A DNA stretch of 8,059 nt from Flavobacterium sp. (GTDB taxonomy: Bacteria > Bacteroidota > Bacteroidia > Flavobacteriales > Flavobacteriaceae), in the NCBI GenBank assembly GCA_027483785.1, contig JAIXTU010000384.1:1-8059 (forward strand). Direction: 5' to 3'. Made by a program: the position numbers and the translations under genes. Shown in pieces: positions 1 to 6,450 of this stretch (position 1 is the stretch's first letter; each line of letters opens with the position of its first letter). Below the pieces are notes generated by a model, which saw only the letters and a list, made by a program, of their open reading frames with translations, ran no database searches and was not told where the DNA came from.

Positions 1-1389
1 CATCATACATGGTACAGCAGGAGGTAGTACTTGAAATTCATATTTAATAGTGCGTGAGCACTCGGAATTATTTTGGTTAATTGCCGTAATTTCCAAAATA
101 TAATTTCCCACATTTAAAGTCGTTGGCAGTTGAATACTAGATGAACTGCTTGAATAAACCAATGAAGTTGTTTGCTGACCTTCTCGCCAAGTCAGCAGTG
201 CTTCATAACTTACATTTTGTCCCAAACCAGTCATAACTTGAATTGCAACTGCTGGTGTACTTCCAGGTACAATTTGATAAATTTTATGTTCATTAATTGG
301 TGCAATTTGAAGCTGTTGGACATAAAGTGTACCACAGTCCGCGCACGACGGATTTTCTAATAATAGACGCCGTACCCCTATCGCTGGATCTAAGAAAAAA
401 TGTAGCCTCGATATTTGTCCAGCTGTAAGTAAATTCTGACAAGAAAAATCAGCTGTAAGATCCATTAAATTATTGTTCGTATCGTTTGCGTCATTAGCCG
501 AACATGAATTTACGAGAGAAGGCGCACATGAATCGGTTGGCAGGAAGATCTGTGGGTCTGTATCGCACACTCCATCGCCATCTAATAAACAATCGTCATT
601 TTTGCATGAACACAAATTATTCAGATTTGGCTGATCGAGAGCTGAAATGTAATTCGAAGGGCAATACCCGAAGATAGGGATCAATCCTAGATAATGACAA
701 ACTTCATGTGCAAGTCTTCTAATGTTCTTAACAAAAGAAGGGCTATTTAACAACATGCCTCTTTCAATATATATGCCGTCATGAAACCTGCCTGCCGCAG
801 ATAAAAAAAAAAAAAAAGCAGTCTCCCCACCTATAATATTGTCAACGACATAAATATTTAAGAATCTAGCTGGTGGAAATAAATTAATATTATTTGATCC
901 ATTGCTAGCTGCAACATAGGAGTTCCATTCTACTATAAATTCTGGATTCAGTTCGTTATCACTTATGTTGCTTACTAGGGGATAAGAAATAACGCTCCCA
1001 TTTGGTTTGTGAGAAGCAGCACATAGCTGTACCCCCGAATTAATCGTTTGTGAAATTAGAATTGAGTTTAGCTCTTCAATTATTAAATCGTAATTCCCTA
1101 AAATTCCAACAGGTGTGCTTGGACTACTTTGTATCTCTTTAAAAACTACACTTATATTAAGTGGACCTAAAGCAGTGCTTCGTAATTCAGTTTGAATTGA
1201 AATTTTATCCTTATTAAACTTTGCCCATGCTTCCAGACCATTTTTATAATTCCGCTCATATTCCAAATCATACTTCAAAGACTGATTATGAATAAAGTCA
1301 TTCAAAGAGCTGTATTCAGACTTACTTTTTTGAGAAAATAATTGAAAAATTGAAAACACAGCTAGCAGAGTAAAAAAAGTAGATTTCAT
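1..1389 (-). CDS. Secreted pappalysin/cytophagalysin-like metalloprotease (peptidase M43 family), C-terminus missing at window edge
   Basis: An uninterrupted reading frame runs from the ATG at 1389-1387 to the left edge, giving 463 codons with no stop. The N-terminus (MKSTFFTLLAVFSIF, then FSQKS) is a typical Sec signal peptide, probably cut before the Gln near residue 20. A metzincin-like domain follows: LNIYVVDNIIGG, then HDGIYIERG, then the zinc motif HEVCHYLGLIPIF starting at His228. Downstream come a Cys/Asp-rich insert with DGDGVCDTDP and a Met-turn-like NNLMDL. This order matches the M43 (pappalysin) family, whose members in Bacteroidota are usually exported proteases. The remaining ~120 residues look like the start of a beta-sandwich or PKD-like region, so a T9SS-type sorting domain may lie beyond the edge. 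Oddities: the third zinc ligand expected at residue 238 is Pro instead of His, residue 231 is Cys where Gly is usual, and a 15-base homopolymer encodes FFFF near residues 192-195. It may be an inactive homologue. The family call is confident, the activity is not. Confidence 0.85.
   Translation of the reverse strand, partial: MKSTFFTLLAVFSIFQLFSQKSKSEYSSLNDFIHNQSLKYDLEYERNYKNGLEAWAKFNKDKISIQTELRSTALGPLNISVVFKEIQSSPSTPVGILGNYDLIIEELNSILISQTINSGVQLCAASHKPNGSVISYPLVSNISDNELNPEFIVEWNSYVAASNGSNNINLFPPARFLNIYVVDNIIGGETAFFFFLSAAGRFHDGIYIERGMLLNSPSFVKNIRRLAHEVCHYLGLIPIFGYCPSNYISALDQPNLNNLCSCKNDDCLLDGDGVCDTDPQIFLPTDSCAPSLVNSCSANDANDTNNNLMDLTADFSCQNLLTAGQISRLHFFLDPAIGVRRLLLENPSCADCGTLYVQQLQIAPINEHKIYQIVPGSTPAVAIQVMTGLGQNVSYEALLTWREGQQTTSLVYSSSSSSIQLPTTLNVGNYILEITAINQNNSECSRTIKYEFQVLPPAVPCMM
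803..817. repeat. 15-base A/T homopolymer inside the metalloprotease gene
   Basis: Fifteen consecutive A on the plus strand (T on the coding strand) encode the end of an Ala codon, four Phe codons and the start of a Leu codon. The reading frame is continuous on both sides at this length. Loss or gain of one base would bring an early stop upstream of the HExxH motif. Such tracts are prone to replication slippage. Confidence 0.9.
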
Positions 1390-1495
1390 AAAGCAAGTGG
1401 TTGATATTAATAAATGAAACTTAGAAAATCTGATTAAATCTTACTTTCTTAATTTCTGCAATAAAAATATAAAAAATAGAAATAAAAAAATATAA

Positions 1496-1514
1496 TGTAT
1501 TGAATTTCAATACA
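1496..1514. promoter_or_regulatory. Perfect 19-bp palindrome, candidate operator
   Basis: TGTATTGAATTTCAATACA is two perfect 9-bp inverted arms around a single central T. It lies about 107 bp upstream of the metalloprotease start and about 280 bp upstream of the methyltransferase start. The size and symmetry suit a homodimeric transcription factor site, and the one-base spacer is too short for an RNA hairpin loop without opening the central pairs. The regulator is unknown, and chance symmetry in AT-rich DNA cannot be excluded. Confidence 0.4.
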
Positions 1515-1626
1515 AAATTTATGTTTTTAACATTAAATTATGTACTATAAATTAATAAAAAATTAAATTATTAAAAAGTTAAATACGGTATCATTTCTCG
1601 GATAATTGAACATTTTAAATAACTTT

Positions 1627-1668
1627 TTATAAATAGTCATTTATTAAAAAATAAAGGACTATAAATAA
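1627..1668. repeat. Long imperfect inverted repeat (hairpin) in the intergenic region
   Basis: The arms ATAGTCATTTATT (1633-1645) and AATAAAGGACTAT (1650-1662) pair over 13 bp with one A-G mismatch around an AAAA loop. After an AA/AA internal loop, four more pairs extend the stem to 1627 and 1668. A T-rich stretch follows, but the stem is mostly A-T, so it is a weak terminator candidate at best. It could be a structured leader, a protein site or a relic of an inserted element. Confidence 0.45.
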
Positions 1669-1767
1669 TTTTAAAATTTTTAAAAAAAATAAAAAATATA
1701 TTAACTGAAATATGATAGATGATGAACTTCGAAAAGTTTTGTAACATAATCTATTATTCTTTTCCCC

Positions 1768-1775
1768 TACTTTTG
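1768..1775 (+). promoter_or_regulatory. Possible Bacteroidota -7 promoter element for the methyltransferase operon
   Basis: TACTTTTG matches the Bacteroidota housekeeping sigma -7 consensus TAnnTTTG. The GTG start of the methyltransferase begins 17 bp beyond its last base, so transcription would start only about 10 bases before the gene. The nearest upstream TTTG (1738-1741) leaves a 26-bp gap, longer than the usual roughly 19-21, so the -33 element is not well matched. Tentative. Confidence 0.35.
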
Positions 1776-1792
1776 CCATAAAACTCAAAAAC

Positions 1793-2314
1793 GTGTACGA
1801 GCATACGTATCCCAAAAAACGATTCGAAAAAACACTGGCTTTCGTAAAAAAACACTTGCCAACAAATTGCCATATATTAGATCTTGGCGTTGAAAATCCG
1901 TTGGGCGAATTGCTTAAAAAAGCAGGCTTTAATGTACAAAATACCTCCGGCGAAGATCTAGATGTACACCAAGACGGATTACAAATAAACGCCGACGCAG
2001 TTACCGCATTCGAAATTTTCGAACATTTACTCAATCCGTTTACCGTATTGCAAAACATTAAAAGCGACAAGCTAATTGCATCAATTCCCTTGCGACTCTG
2101 GTTTTCGCCAGCGTATCGCTCTAAAAACGATCCGTGGGACCGACACTTTCACGAATTTGAAGACTGGCAATTCAATTGGCTACTCGAAAAAGCCGGCTGG
2201 AAAATCGTTGCCACCGAAAAATGGACACATCCTGTGAATAAAATCGGTATTCGTCCGATACTACGTCGATTTACACCGCGCTATTACATCGTTTACGCCG
2301 AACGCATTTCGTAA
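1793..2314 (+). CDS. Class I SAM-dependent methyltransferase
   Basis: This 173-residue protein probably transfers a methyl group from S-adenosylmethionine to a small molecule or glycan-related acceptor in the cytoplasm. The SAM-binding motif I is ILDLGVENP at residues 28-36, and TAFEIFEHL at 71-79 is the acidic post-II/motif IV region typical of the fold. WDRHFHEFEDWQ (115-126) and the C-terminal YYIVYAE are further recognisable blocks. The start is GTG. The upstream in-frame stretch back to the stop at 1742-1744 has no ATG, GTG or TTG, and starting later would cut into the fold, so the GTG is well supported. It is the first gene of the plus-strand operon, three bases before the glycosyltransferase, which suggests a role in modifying a cell-surface glycan or lipid. 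The substrate is unknown. Confidence 0.85.
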   Translation: MYEHTYPKKRFEKTLAFVKKHLPTNCHILDLGVENPLGELLKKAGFNVQNTSGEDLDVHQDGLQINADAVTAFEIFEHLLNPFTVLQNIKSDKLIASIPLRLWFSPAYRSKNDPWDRHFHEFEDWQFNWLLEKAGWKIVATEKWTHPVNKIGIRPILRRFTPRYYIVYAERIS

Positions 2315-2317
2315 AGC

Positions 2318-3169
2318 ATGAAAAAAATAGCTGTCATTATTCCCGCTCATAACGAAGAAGCATTTATCGGAATTCTTATTAAAAGTATTCAAACCCAAAC
2401 ATACAAACCAGTTGAAGTAATTTTAGTTTCCGACAATAGTACAGACAGCACGATTTCGATCGCTCAAAAAACTATTGCGAACGATACGATCTTTAAAATC
2501 ATCAATCGCGTTTCTTCAGCACAACATCAACCCGGCTCCAAAGTTATTCGCGCCTTTCACGAAGGTTTGCAACACCTGCAAAACGAATTCGATATCATCG
2601 TAAAACTCGATGCCGATTTAGAATTACCACCAAACTACTTCGAATGGTTAGCGTTAGTTTTCGAGAATCCCAAAGTTGGAATTGCCGGCGGCGTTGCAGC
2701 TATCGAAGAAAACGGACAATGGAAAATCGAACGACTCACCGACAACGATCACGTTCGAGGCGCGTTTAAGGCTTACAGCAAAAGTTGTTACGAGAAAATC
2801 GGCGGTTTGAAAGCGGCTATGGGCTGGGATACGGTCGACGAACTGCTGGCAAAATTCTATGGCTTTGAAGTTGTTGTAAACGAAAATTTAGTCGTAAAAC
2901 ACCTCAAACCAACGGGTTTTAGTTACAATAGAAAAGCAGCAAAAACCCAAGGCGAAGCGTTTTATAGCTTGGGATACGGATTTGTACTCACGGCAATCGC
3001 ATCGCTAAAACTCGCTCTTCGAAAGAAAAAACCCGCATTGATTTTTCCGTACTTAAATGGTTTTCTGACCGCTTTCCTTTCGGCGAAAGCCAAATTAGTA
3101 ACACCCGAACAAGCCCGTTTTATCAAATCGTATCGCTGGAAAAAAATTAAGCAGAAAATATTCGGATGA
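2318..3169 (+). CDS. Family 2 (GT-A) glycosyltransferase
   Basis: This 283-residue protein has the GT2 layout. An N-terminal nucleotide-binding beta strand with IPAHNEE (residues 8-14) is followed by VSDNSTDST (37-45) and the metal-binding DAD in KLDADLELP (residues 98-100). GWDTVDELLA (169-178) is the acceptor-side block that usually carries the catalytic base. HVRGAFKAYSK (145-155) is also characteristic of the family. No membrane anchor is obvious at the N-terminus, although the region around residues 220-255 is moderately hydrophobic and rich in basic residues and could sit on the inner membrane. It would transfer a sugar from a nucleotide-sugar donor to an envelope glycan or lipid. Its ATG is three bases after the methyltransferase stop, and its TGA overlaps the ATG of the 17-codon ORF at 3166. 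Donor and acceptor cannot be told from sequence. Confidence 0.9.
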   Translation: MKKIAVIIPAHNEEAFIGILIKSIQTQTYKPVEVILVSDNSTDSTISIAQKTIANDTIFKIINRVSSAQHQPGSKVIRAFHEGLQHLQNEFDIIVKLDADLELPPNYFEWLALVFENPKVGIAGGVAAIEENGQWKIERLTDNDHVRGAFKAYSKSCYEKIGGLKAAMGWDTVDELLAKFYGFEVVVNENLVVKHLKPTGFSYNRKAAKTQGEAFYSLGYGFVLTAIASLKLALRKKKPALIFPYLNGFLTAFLSAKAKLVTPEQARFIKSYRWKKIKQKIFG

Positions 3170-3219
3170 AGGACACTCAAAGCAGAAACACTACCTTTAC
3201 GCTAATTGAAATGCTATGA
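3166..3219 (+). pseudogene. 17-codon prepilin-like mini-ORF, probably the 5' remnant of a prepilin-type gene
   Basis: The frame reads MKDTQSRNTTFTLIEML and then TGA. A short polar, basic leader followed by FTLIEML is the class III signal peptide of type IV pilin and pseudopilin proteins, where prepilin peptidase cuts just before Phe and Glu at +5 is conserved. The -1 residue here is Thr, not the usual Gly or Ala. The hydrophobic helix that should follow is absent, because the frame stops immediately. The ATG overlaps the glycosyltransferase stop (ATGA, 3166-3169) and the TGA overlaps the permease start (ATGA, 3216-3219). I infer either a deletion remnant of a prepilin-like gene or a short translated coupler. 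It may still be a coincidence, but seven consecutive matching residues in a translationally joined frame argue against that. Confidence 0.5.
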
Positions 3220-3962
3220 TGTTATTGCGCTATCTGACTCAAATGGGTCGGTATTTTTTAATGATCAAAGAGGTTTTCAACAAACCTACGAAGTGGTCGG
3301 TTATGAAAGGACTCATCCTTAAAGAAGTCGACGACCTTATTATCGACTCGCTCGGAATTGTCTGTTTCATTTCCTTTTTCGTTGGTGGAGTAGTTTCGAT
3401 ACAAACCGCGTTAAACCTAACCAATCCGTTAATTCCCAAATATCTCATCGGTTTCGCAACCCGACAATCCATCATACTCGAGTTTGCACCTACTTTCATT
3501 TCCATCATTATGGCCGGAAAAATGGGTTCGTTTATTACATCAAGCATCGGAACCATGCGCGTTACCGAACAAATCGATGCACTCGAAGTTATGGGCGTTA
3601 ATTCACTGAACTACTTGGTGTTCCCAAAAATTATAGCCTTGCTTTTGTATCCGTTTGTCATCGGAATTTCAATGTTTCTGGGCATTTTTGGCGGTTACAT
3701 CGCGGCAGTTTACGGCGGATTTGCCAGCAGCGCCGATTTTATTTTGGGAACTCAAAACGAATTCATCCCTTTTCATATCGCATACGCCTTCATTAAGACT
3801 TTCATCTTCGCTATTTTACTCGCAACAATTCCAAGTTTTCACGGCTATTACATGAAAGGTGGCGCACTTGAAGTGGGAAAAGCATCGACCGTTTCGTTCG
3901 TATGGACATCAGTTGCCATCATTACCATGAATTACATTCTAACTCAATTGCTGTTGACATGA
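3216..3962 (+). CDS. mlaE: MlaE-type ABC transporter permease
   Basis: A 248-residue, strongly hydrophobic inner-membrane protein of the MlaE/YrbE permease family, which works with an MlaF-type ATPase and an MCE protein to move phospholipid between membranes. The family signature EQIDALEVMG is at residues 118-127. Hydrophobic segments lie roughly at 47-66, 84-112, 132-168, 186-207 and 226-247. The amphipathic N-terminus (RYLTQMGRYFLMIKEVF) is also typical. Length is normal for the family. The start is ATGATG; the first ATG overlaps the TGA of the mini-ORF upstream, and either Met could be used. The stop overlaps the ATPase start as ATGA (3959-3962), so the two are translationally coupled. No MCE/MlaD-like gene is in the window, so the partner must be encoded elsewhere. 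The symbol is by family only. Confidence 0.9.
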   Translation: MMLLRYLTQMGRYFLMIKEVFNKPTKWSVMKGLILKEVDDLIIDSLGIVCFISFFVGGVVSIQTALNLTNPLIPKYLIGFATRQSIILEFAPTFISIIMAGKMGSFITSSIGTMRVTEQIDALEVMGVNSLNYLVFPKIIALLLYPFVIGISMFLGIFGGYIAAVYGGFASSADFILGTQNEFIPFHIAYAFIKTFIFAILLATIPSFHGYYMKGGALEVGKASTVSFVWTSVAIITMNYILTQLLLT

Positions 3963-4720
3963 TTACAATTACCGATGTTAAAAAAGCTTTTAACGGCAGT
4001 CAGGTACTCAAAGGAATTTCGACCGTTTTTCGAACCGGAGAAACCAACCTCATTATCGGACAAAGCGGCAGCGGAAAAACCGTATTGCTGAAAACGTTAC
4101 TGGGAATTCACAGTCCGGATCCGGGAACAATTGACTTCGACGGACGCATTTACGCCGATCTTTCCAAAGACGAACGCCGCGAATTACGCACCGAAATCGG
4201 TATGGTATTTCAAGGAAGCGCGTTGTTTGACAGCATGACTGTAGCCGAAAACGTGGCTTTTCCGTTGCGAATGTTCACCACTAAATCGAGAGCTGAAATC
4301 AACGAACGTGTCGACGTCGTTTTGCAACGTGTAAACCTTATCGACGCTCATAAAAAATTGCCAAGCGAAATCTCGGGCGGTATGCAAAAACGGGTTGCCA
4401 TTGCTCGAGCCATTGTAAACAATCCGAAATATTTGTTTTGCGACGAACCCAACTCCGGTCTCGATCCCAATACCGCAATTCTTATCGATAATCTAATTCA
4501 CGAAATCACCAAAGAATACAATATCACAACCGTAATTAACACTCACGATATGAACTCGGTGATGGAAATTGGCGAAAACATCATTTTCTTAAAAAACGGA
4601 ATCAAAGAATGGCAAGGCGATAAAAGCCAGATTTTCGTAACCGATAATAAAGCCGTAACCGACTTTGTGTATTCGTCGAATTTATTTAAGAAAGTTCGCG
4701 AAGCCTATTTGAAAGGATAG
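3959..4720 (+). CDS. mlaF: MlaF-type ABC transporter ATP-binding protein
   Basis: A 253-residue cytoplasmic ATPase that would power the MlaE-like permease directly upstream. All ABC motifs are visible: Walker A GQSGSGKT (34-41), Q-loop Q85 in MVFQGSALFDSMTV, signature ISGGMQKR (138-145), Walker B YLFCDEP (158-164) with catalytic Glu163, D-loop SGLDP, and H-loop His196 in NTHDM. The FQxSALFDSMTVxENV block and the SGGMQKR signature are characteristic of the MlaF group. I chose the ATG at 3959 because it overlaps the permease TGA (ATGA) and gives the usual N-terminus MITITDVKKAF; an upstream in-frame ATG at 3902 would only add residues read out of frame from the permease. It is the last gene of the operon and converges with manC 29 bp away, with no clear terminator hairpin between them. 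Confidence 0.93.
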   Translation: MITITDVKKAFNGSQVLKGISTVFRTGETNLIIGQSGSGKTVLLKTLLGIHSPDPGTIDFDGRIYADLSKDERRELRTEIGMVFQGSALFDSMTVAENVAFPLRMFTTKSRAEINERVDVVLQRVNLIDAHKKLPSEISGGMQKRVAIARAIVNNPKYLFCDEPNSGLDPNTAILIDNLIHEITKEYNITTVINTHDMNSVMEIGENIIFLKNGIKEWQGDKSQIFVTDNKAVTDFVYSSNLFKKVREAYLKG

Positions 4721-4749
4721 TTAGCTCGAGTTCGAAAAGATCGCGGAAA

Positions 4750-5811
4750 CTATAAACGCTCGGCTTCCGCACTGATTTCCTTTATCGATTGCTCGTCGGA
4801 TAACGGATAAATAAGTATCGTATCGTGCGTTTCTACAATCATAAAATTACTCAAGCCTTTTACTACGATACGTTTGTTCGATGTCGTGGAAATTACATTT
4901 CCATTCGATTCTTTACTCAATAAACGCGCATTAACCACCGCATTATTTTGCGCATCTTTAGGCAACTTTTCATACAACGCGCCCCAAGTACCCAAGTCGT
5001 TCCAATCGAAGCTGGCAGGCAAAACAACTACATTCTGCGCCGGTTCCATTACCGCGTAATCGATCGAAATATTTGCTGCTTGCGGATAAACTTCAGCTAA
5101 AGTTGCTTTCGTTTCCTCTGCCGATTGCACTTCGCTAAAAACCGAAAACAGTTGCGTCATTTCCGGCTGATACTTCTCAAAAGCACTCAAAACCGAACGT
5201 GCACTCCACACAAATATTCCCGCATTCCAATAAAAAGTACCTGCTGCTAAAAACTGTTGCGCCGTCGCTAAATCGGGCTTCTCGCGAAATTGCTTCACAC
5301 GTTTAAAAGCGCCCAAATTCTCGCCACTTTCAATATAACCAAAGCCTGTGTTCGGAAAAGTTGGTACGATTCCTAACGTGAGCAGTACGTCTTCGCGCGA
5401 AGCATATTCCATAGCTAAATCAACATCGGAGATAAACGCAACTTCGTCTTCAATAAAATGGTCGCTCGGTGCCACGATAAAAACCGCATCCGGATTGGCA
5501 AGTCTAATCTTCAAAGCAGCAAACAAAATGCAAGGCGCTGTATTGCGCATCGCTGGTTCGGCTATGATGTTCTCGGCAGGAACCGCTGGCAATTGATCGG
5601 CAACTAACGACACATAAGCTTCGTTTGTGAGTACCAAAATCTGCGATTCAGGAACAATCCGTTGCAATCGATCGAACGTTTGTTGCAATAAACTTTTACC
5701 CGTTCCCAACATATCGTGAAACTGTTTTGGATGCTTAGCTGTACTAACTGGCCAAAAACGCGAACCCACGCCGCCAGCCATTATCACTGCAAATCTGTTG
5801 TTATTTTTCAT
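4750..5811 (-). CDS. manC: Mannose-1-phosphate guanylyltransferase (GDP-mannose pyrophosphorylase)
   Basis: This 353-residue cytoplasmic enzyme makes GDP-mannose from mannose-1-phosphate and GTP, feeding mannose and fucose/GDP-sugar branches of envelope glycan synthesis. The nucleotidyltransferase signature AGGVGSRFWP (12-21) with HPKQF (27-31) binds the nucleotide. EPAMRNTAP (85-93), PSDHFI (115-120), NTGFGYIE (154-161), FREKP (175-179), FYWNAGIFVW (193-202), DYAVME (251-256) and FDWNDLGTWG (268-277) are the conserved blocks of the ManC family in order. The length corresponds to the stand-alone enzyme, without the C-terminal cupin phosphomannose isomerase domain of the bifunctional ~470-residue form. 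Its ATG lies inside the end of the SprT-like gene (11-bp overlap), so the two are translated from one transcript. Its link to the methyltransferase/GT2 operon across the convergent junction is plausible but inferred. Confidence 0.95.
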   Translation of the reverse strand: MKNNNRFAVIMAGGVGSRFWPVSTAKHPKQFHDMLGTGKSLLQQTFDRLQRIVPESQILVLTNEAYVSLVADQLPAVPAENIIAEPAMRNTAPCILFAALKIRLANPDAVFIVAPSDHFIEDEVAFISDVDLAMEYASREDVLLTLGIVPTFPNTGFGYIESGENLGAFKRVKQFREKPDLATAQQFLAAGTFYWNAGIFVWSARSVLSAFEKYQPEMTQLFSVFSEVQSAEETKATLAEVYPQAANISIDYAVMEPAQNVVVLPASFDWNDLGTWGALYEKLPKDAQNNAVVNARLLSKESNGNVISTTSNKRIVVKGLSNFMIVETHDTILIYPLSDEQSIKEISAEAERL

Positions 5812-6406
5812 GCGTTATCTGTTTAACTTCTGCGTTTGGTCTGAATTTGAATCGACGTCCGGTGTGCACTTCCGTACATTCAATCAGTTTTTGAATTAAA
5901 CCAACTTTTCGAAAAACCCGACCGTCGGGTGTTTGAAAGAAACTGTTGTACGGCAAAGTAAATAAATATTCGTATTCGGTTTGCGGATCGTATTGTTTAA
6001 ATGCAATGGTTAACGTAACATCGGTTCCGTCACTCGCCGACGGATTTCGCAAATGCCGCGCCAATAATTGTAGCAAATCAGACGGAAAAACCGACGTATT
6101 TAAAACCGGCAACATCAACGTTCGAAACTCGTGTTTCCACTCCAAACCATGCGGCTTTATGCGCCGACCGTATTTTTCAAATGCCGTTAAATGCGCTATT
6201 TCATGCACCAACGTCATCAAAAATCGGTATTTATTTTTACCGCCGTTTACCGTAATTCGGTGTTTGCCATCGGCTTCCTTGCGGTAATCGCCGTGCTTGG
6301 TTTTCCGATCGTTTACAATCTGCAAATGCACGCGCCAATGCACAATCAGGTCGAAACAATAATCGACGGCAGCTTCCGGAATGTATTTCGCTAAAATATC
6401 TTTCAC
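5801..6406 (-). CDS. SprT-like zinc metallopeptidase domain protein
   Basis: This 201-residue protein has the SprT-like zincin motif HEIAH (residues 68-72) followed by a third potential ligand in HGLEWKHEF (His86), the H-G-x-x-W block of the SprT/Spartan family. Spartan relatives degrade DNA-protein crosslinks, but the role of bacterial SprT-like proteins is largely unsettled, so I do not assign a substrate. The C-terminus has no CxxC zinc-ribbon, unlike several SprT relatives. No signal peptide is visible, so it is probably cytoplasmic. The start is GTG at 6406-6404: upstream in frame there is only a short stretch before a stop at 6434, with no ATG, and the resulting start (KDILAKYIPEAAVDYC) is a natural one. 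It follows the dehydrogenase by 44 bp and overlaps manC by 11 bp. Confidence 0.85.
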   Translation of the reverse strand: MKDILAKYIPEAAVDYCFDLIVHWRVHLQIVNDRKTKHGDYRKEADGKHRITVNGGKNKYRFLMTLVHEIAHLTAFEKYGRRIKPHGLEWKHEFRTLMLPVLNTSVFPSDLLQLLARHLRNPSASDGTDVTLTIAFKQYDPQTEYEYLFTLPYNSFFQTPDGRVFRKVGLIQKLIECTEVHTGRRFKFRPNAEVKQITHEK

Positions 6407-6450
6407 TGAGGCGAAACAGTTAGGTGCATCTGGCTATAAAAATAAGATCT

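Larger units (their letters stand above)
1390..1792. other. AT-rich divergent intergenic region
   Basis: About 400 bp separate the divergent starts of the metalloprotease (minus) and the methyltransferase (plus). The stretch is very rich in A and T, with many A or T runs, and I find no credible coding frame or structural RNA gene in it. It contains a perfect palindrome (1496-1514), an imperfect hairpin (1627-1668) and a -7-like promoter motif (1768-1775), listed separately. I could not identify a convincing promoter for the minus-strand protease. Confidence 0.8.

Noticed and set aside
797..825. Frameshift at the 15-base homopolymer in the protease gene
   Set aside because: Both flanks read correctly in the same frame (ETAFFFFLSAAGRFHDG), so the gene is open at this tract length.
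1627..2070. Minus-strand ORF of 147 residues covering part of the intergenic region and the methyltransferase start
   Set aside because: It is antisense to a well-supported methyltransferase and its C-terminal part is low-complexity translation of AT-rich DNA; no recognisable domain.
3902..3958. Upstream ATG that would extend the MlaF-like ATPase by 19 residues
   Set aside because: The extension is an out-of-frame reading of the permease; the ATG at 3959 overlaps the permease stop and gives the usual family N-terminus.
4721..4749. Terminator between the convergent ATPase and manC genes
   Set aside because: Only short, weak self-complementarity is present and no T-run follows, so no terminator is called.
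5348..5596. Plus-strand ORF of 82 residues within manC
   Set aside because: Antisense shadow of a highly conserved enzyme, with no independent support.
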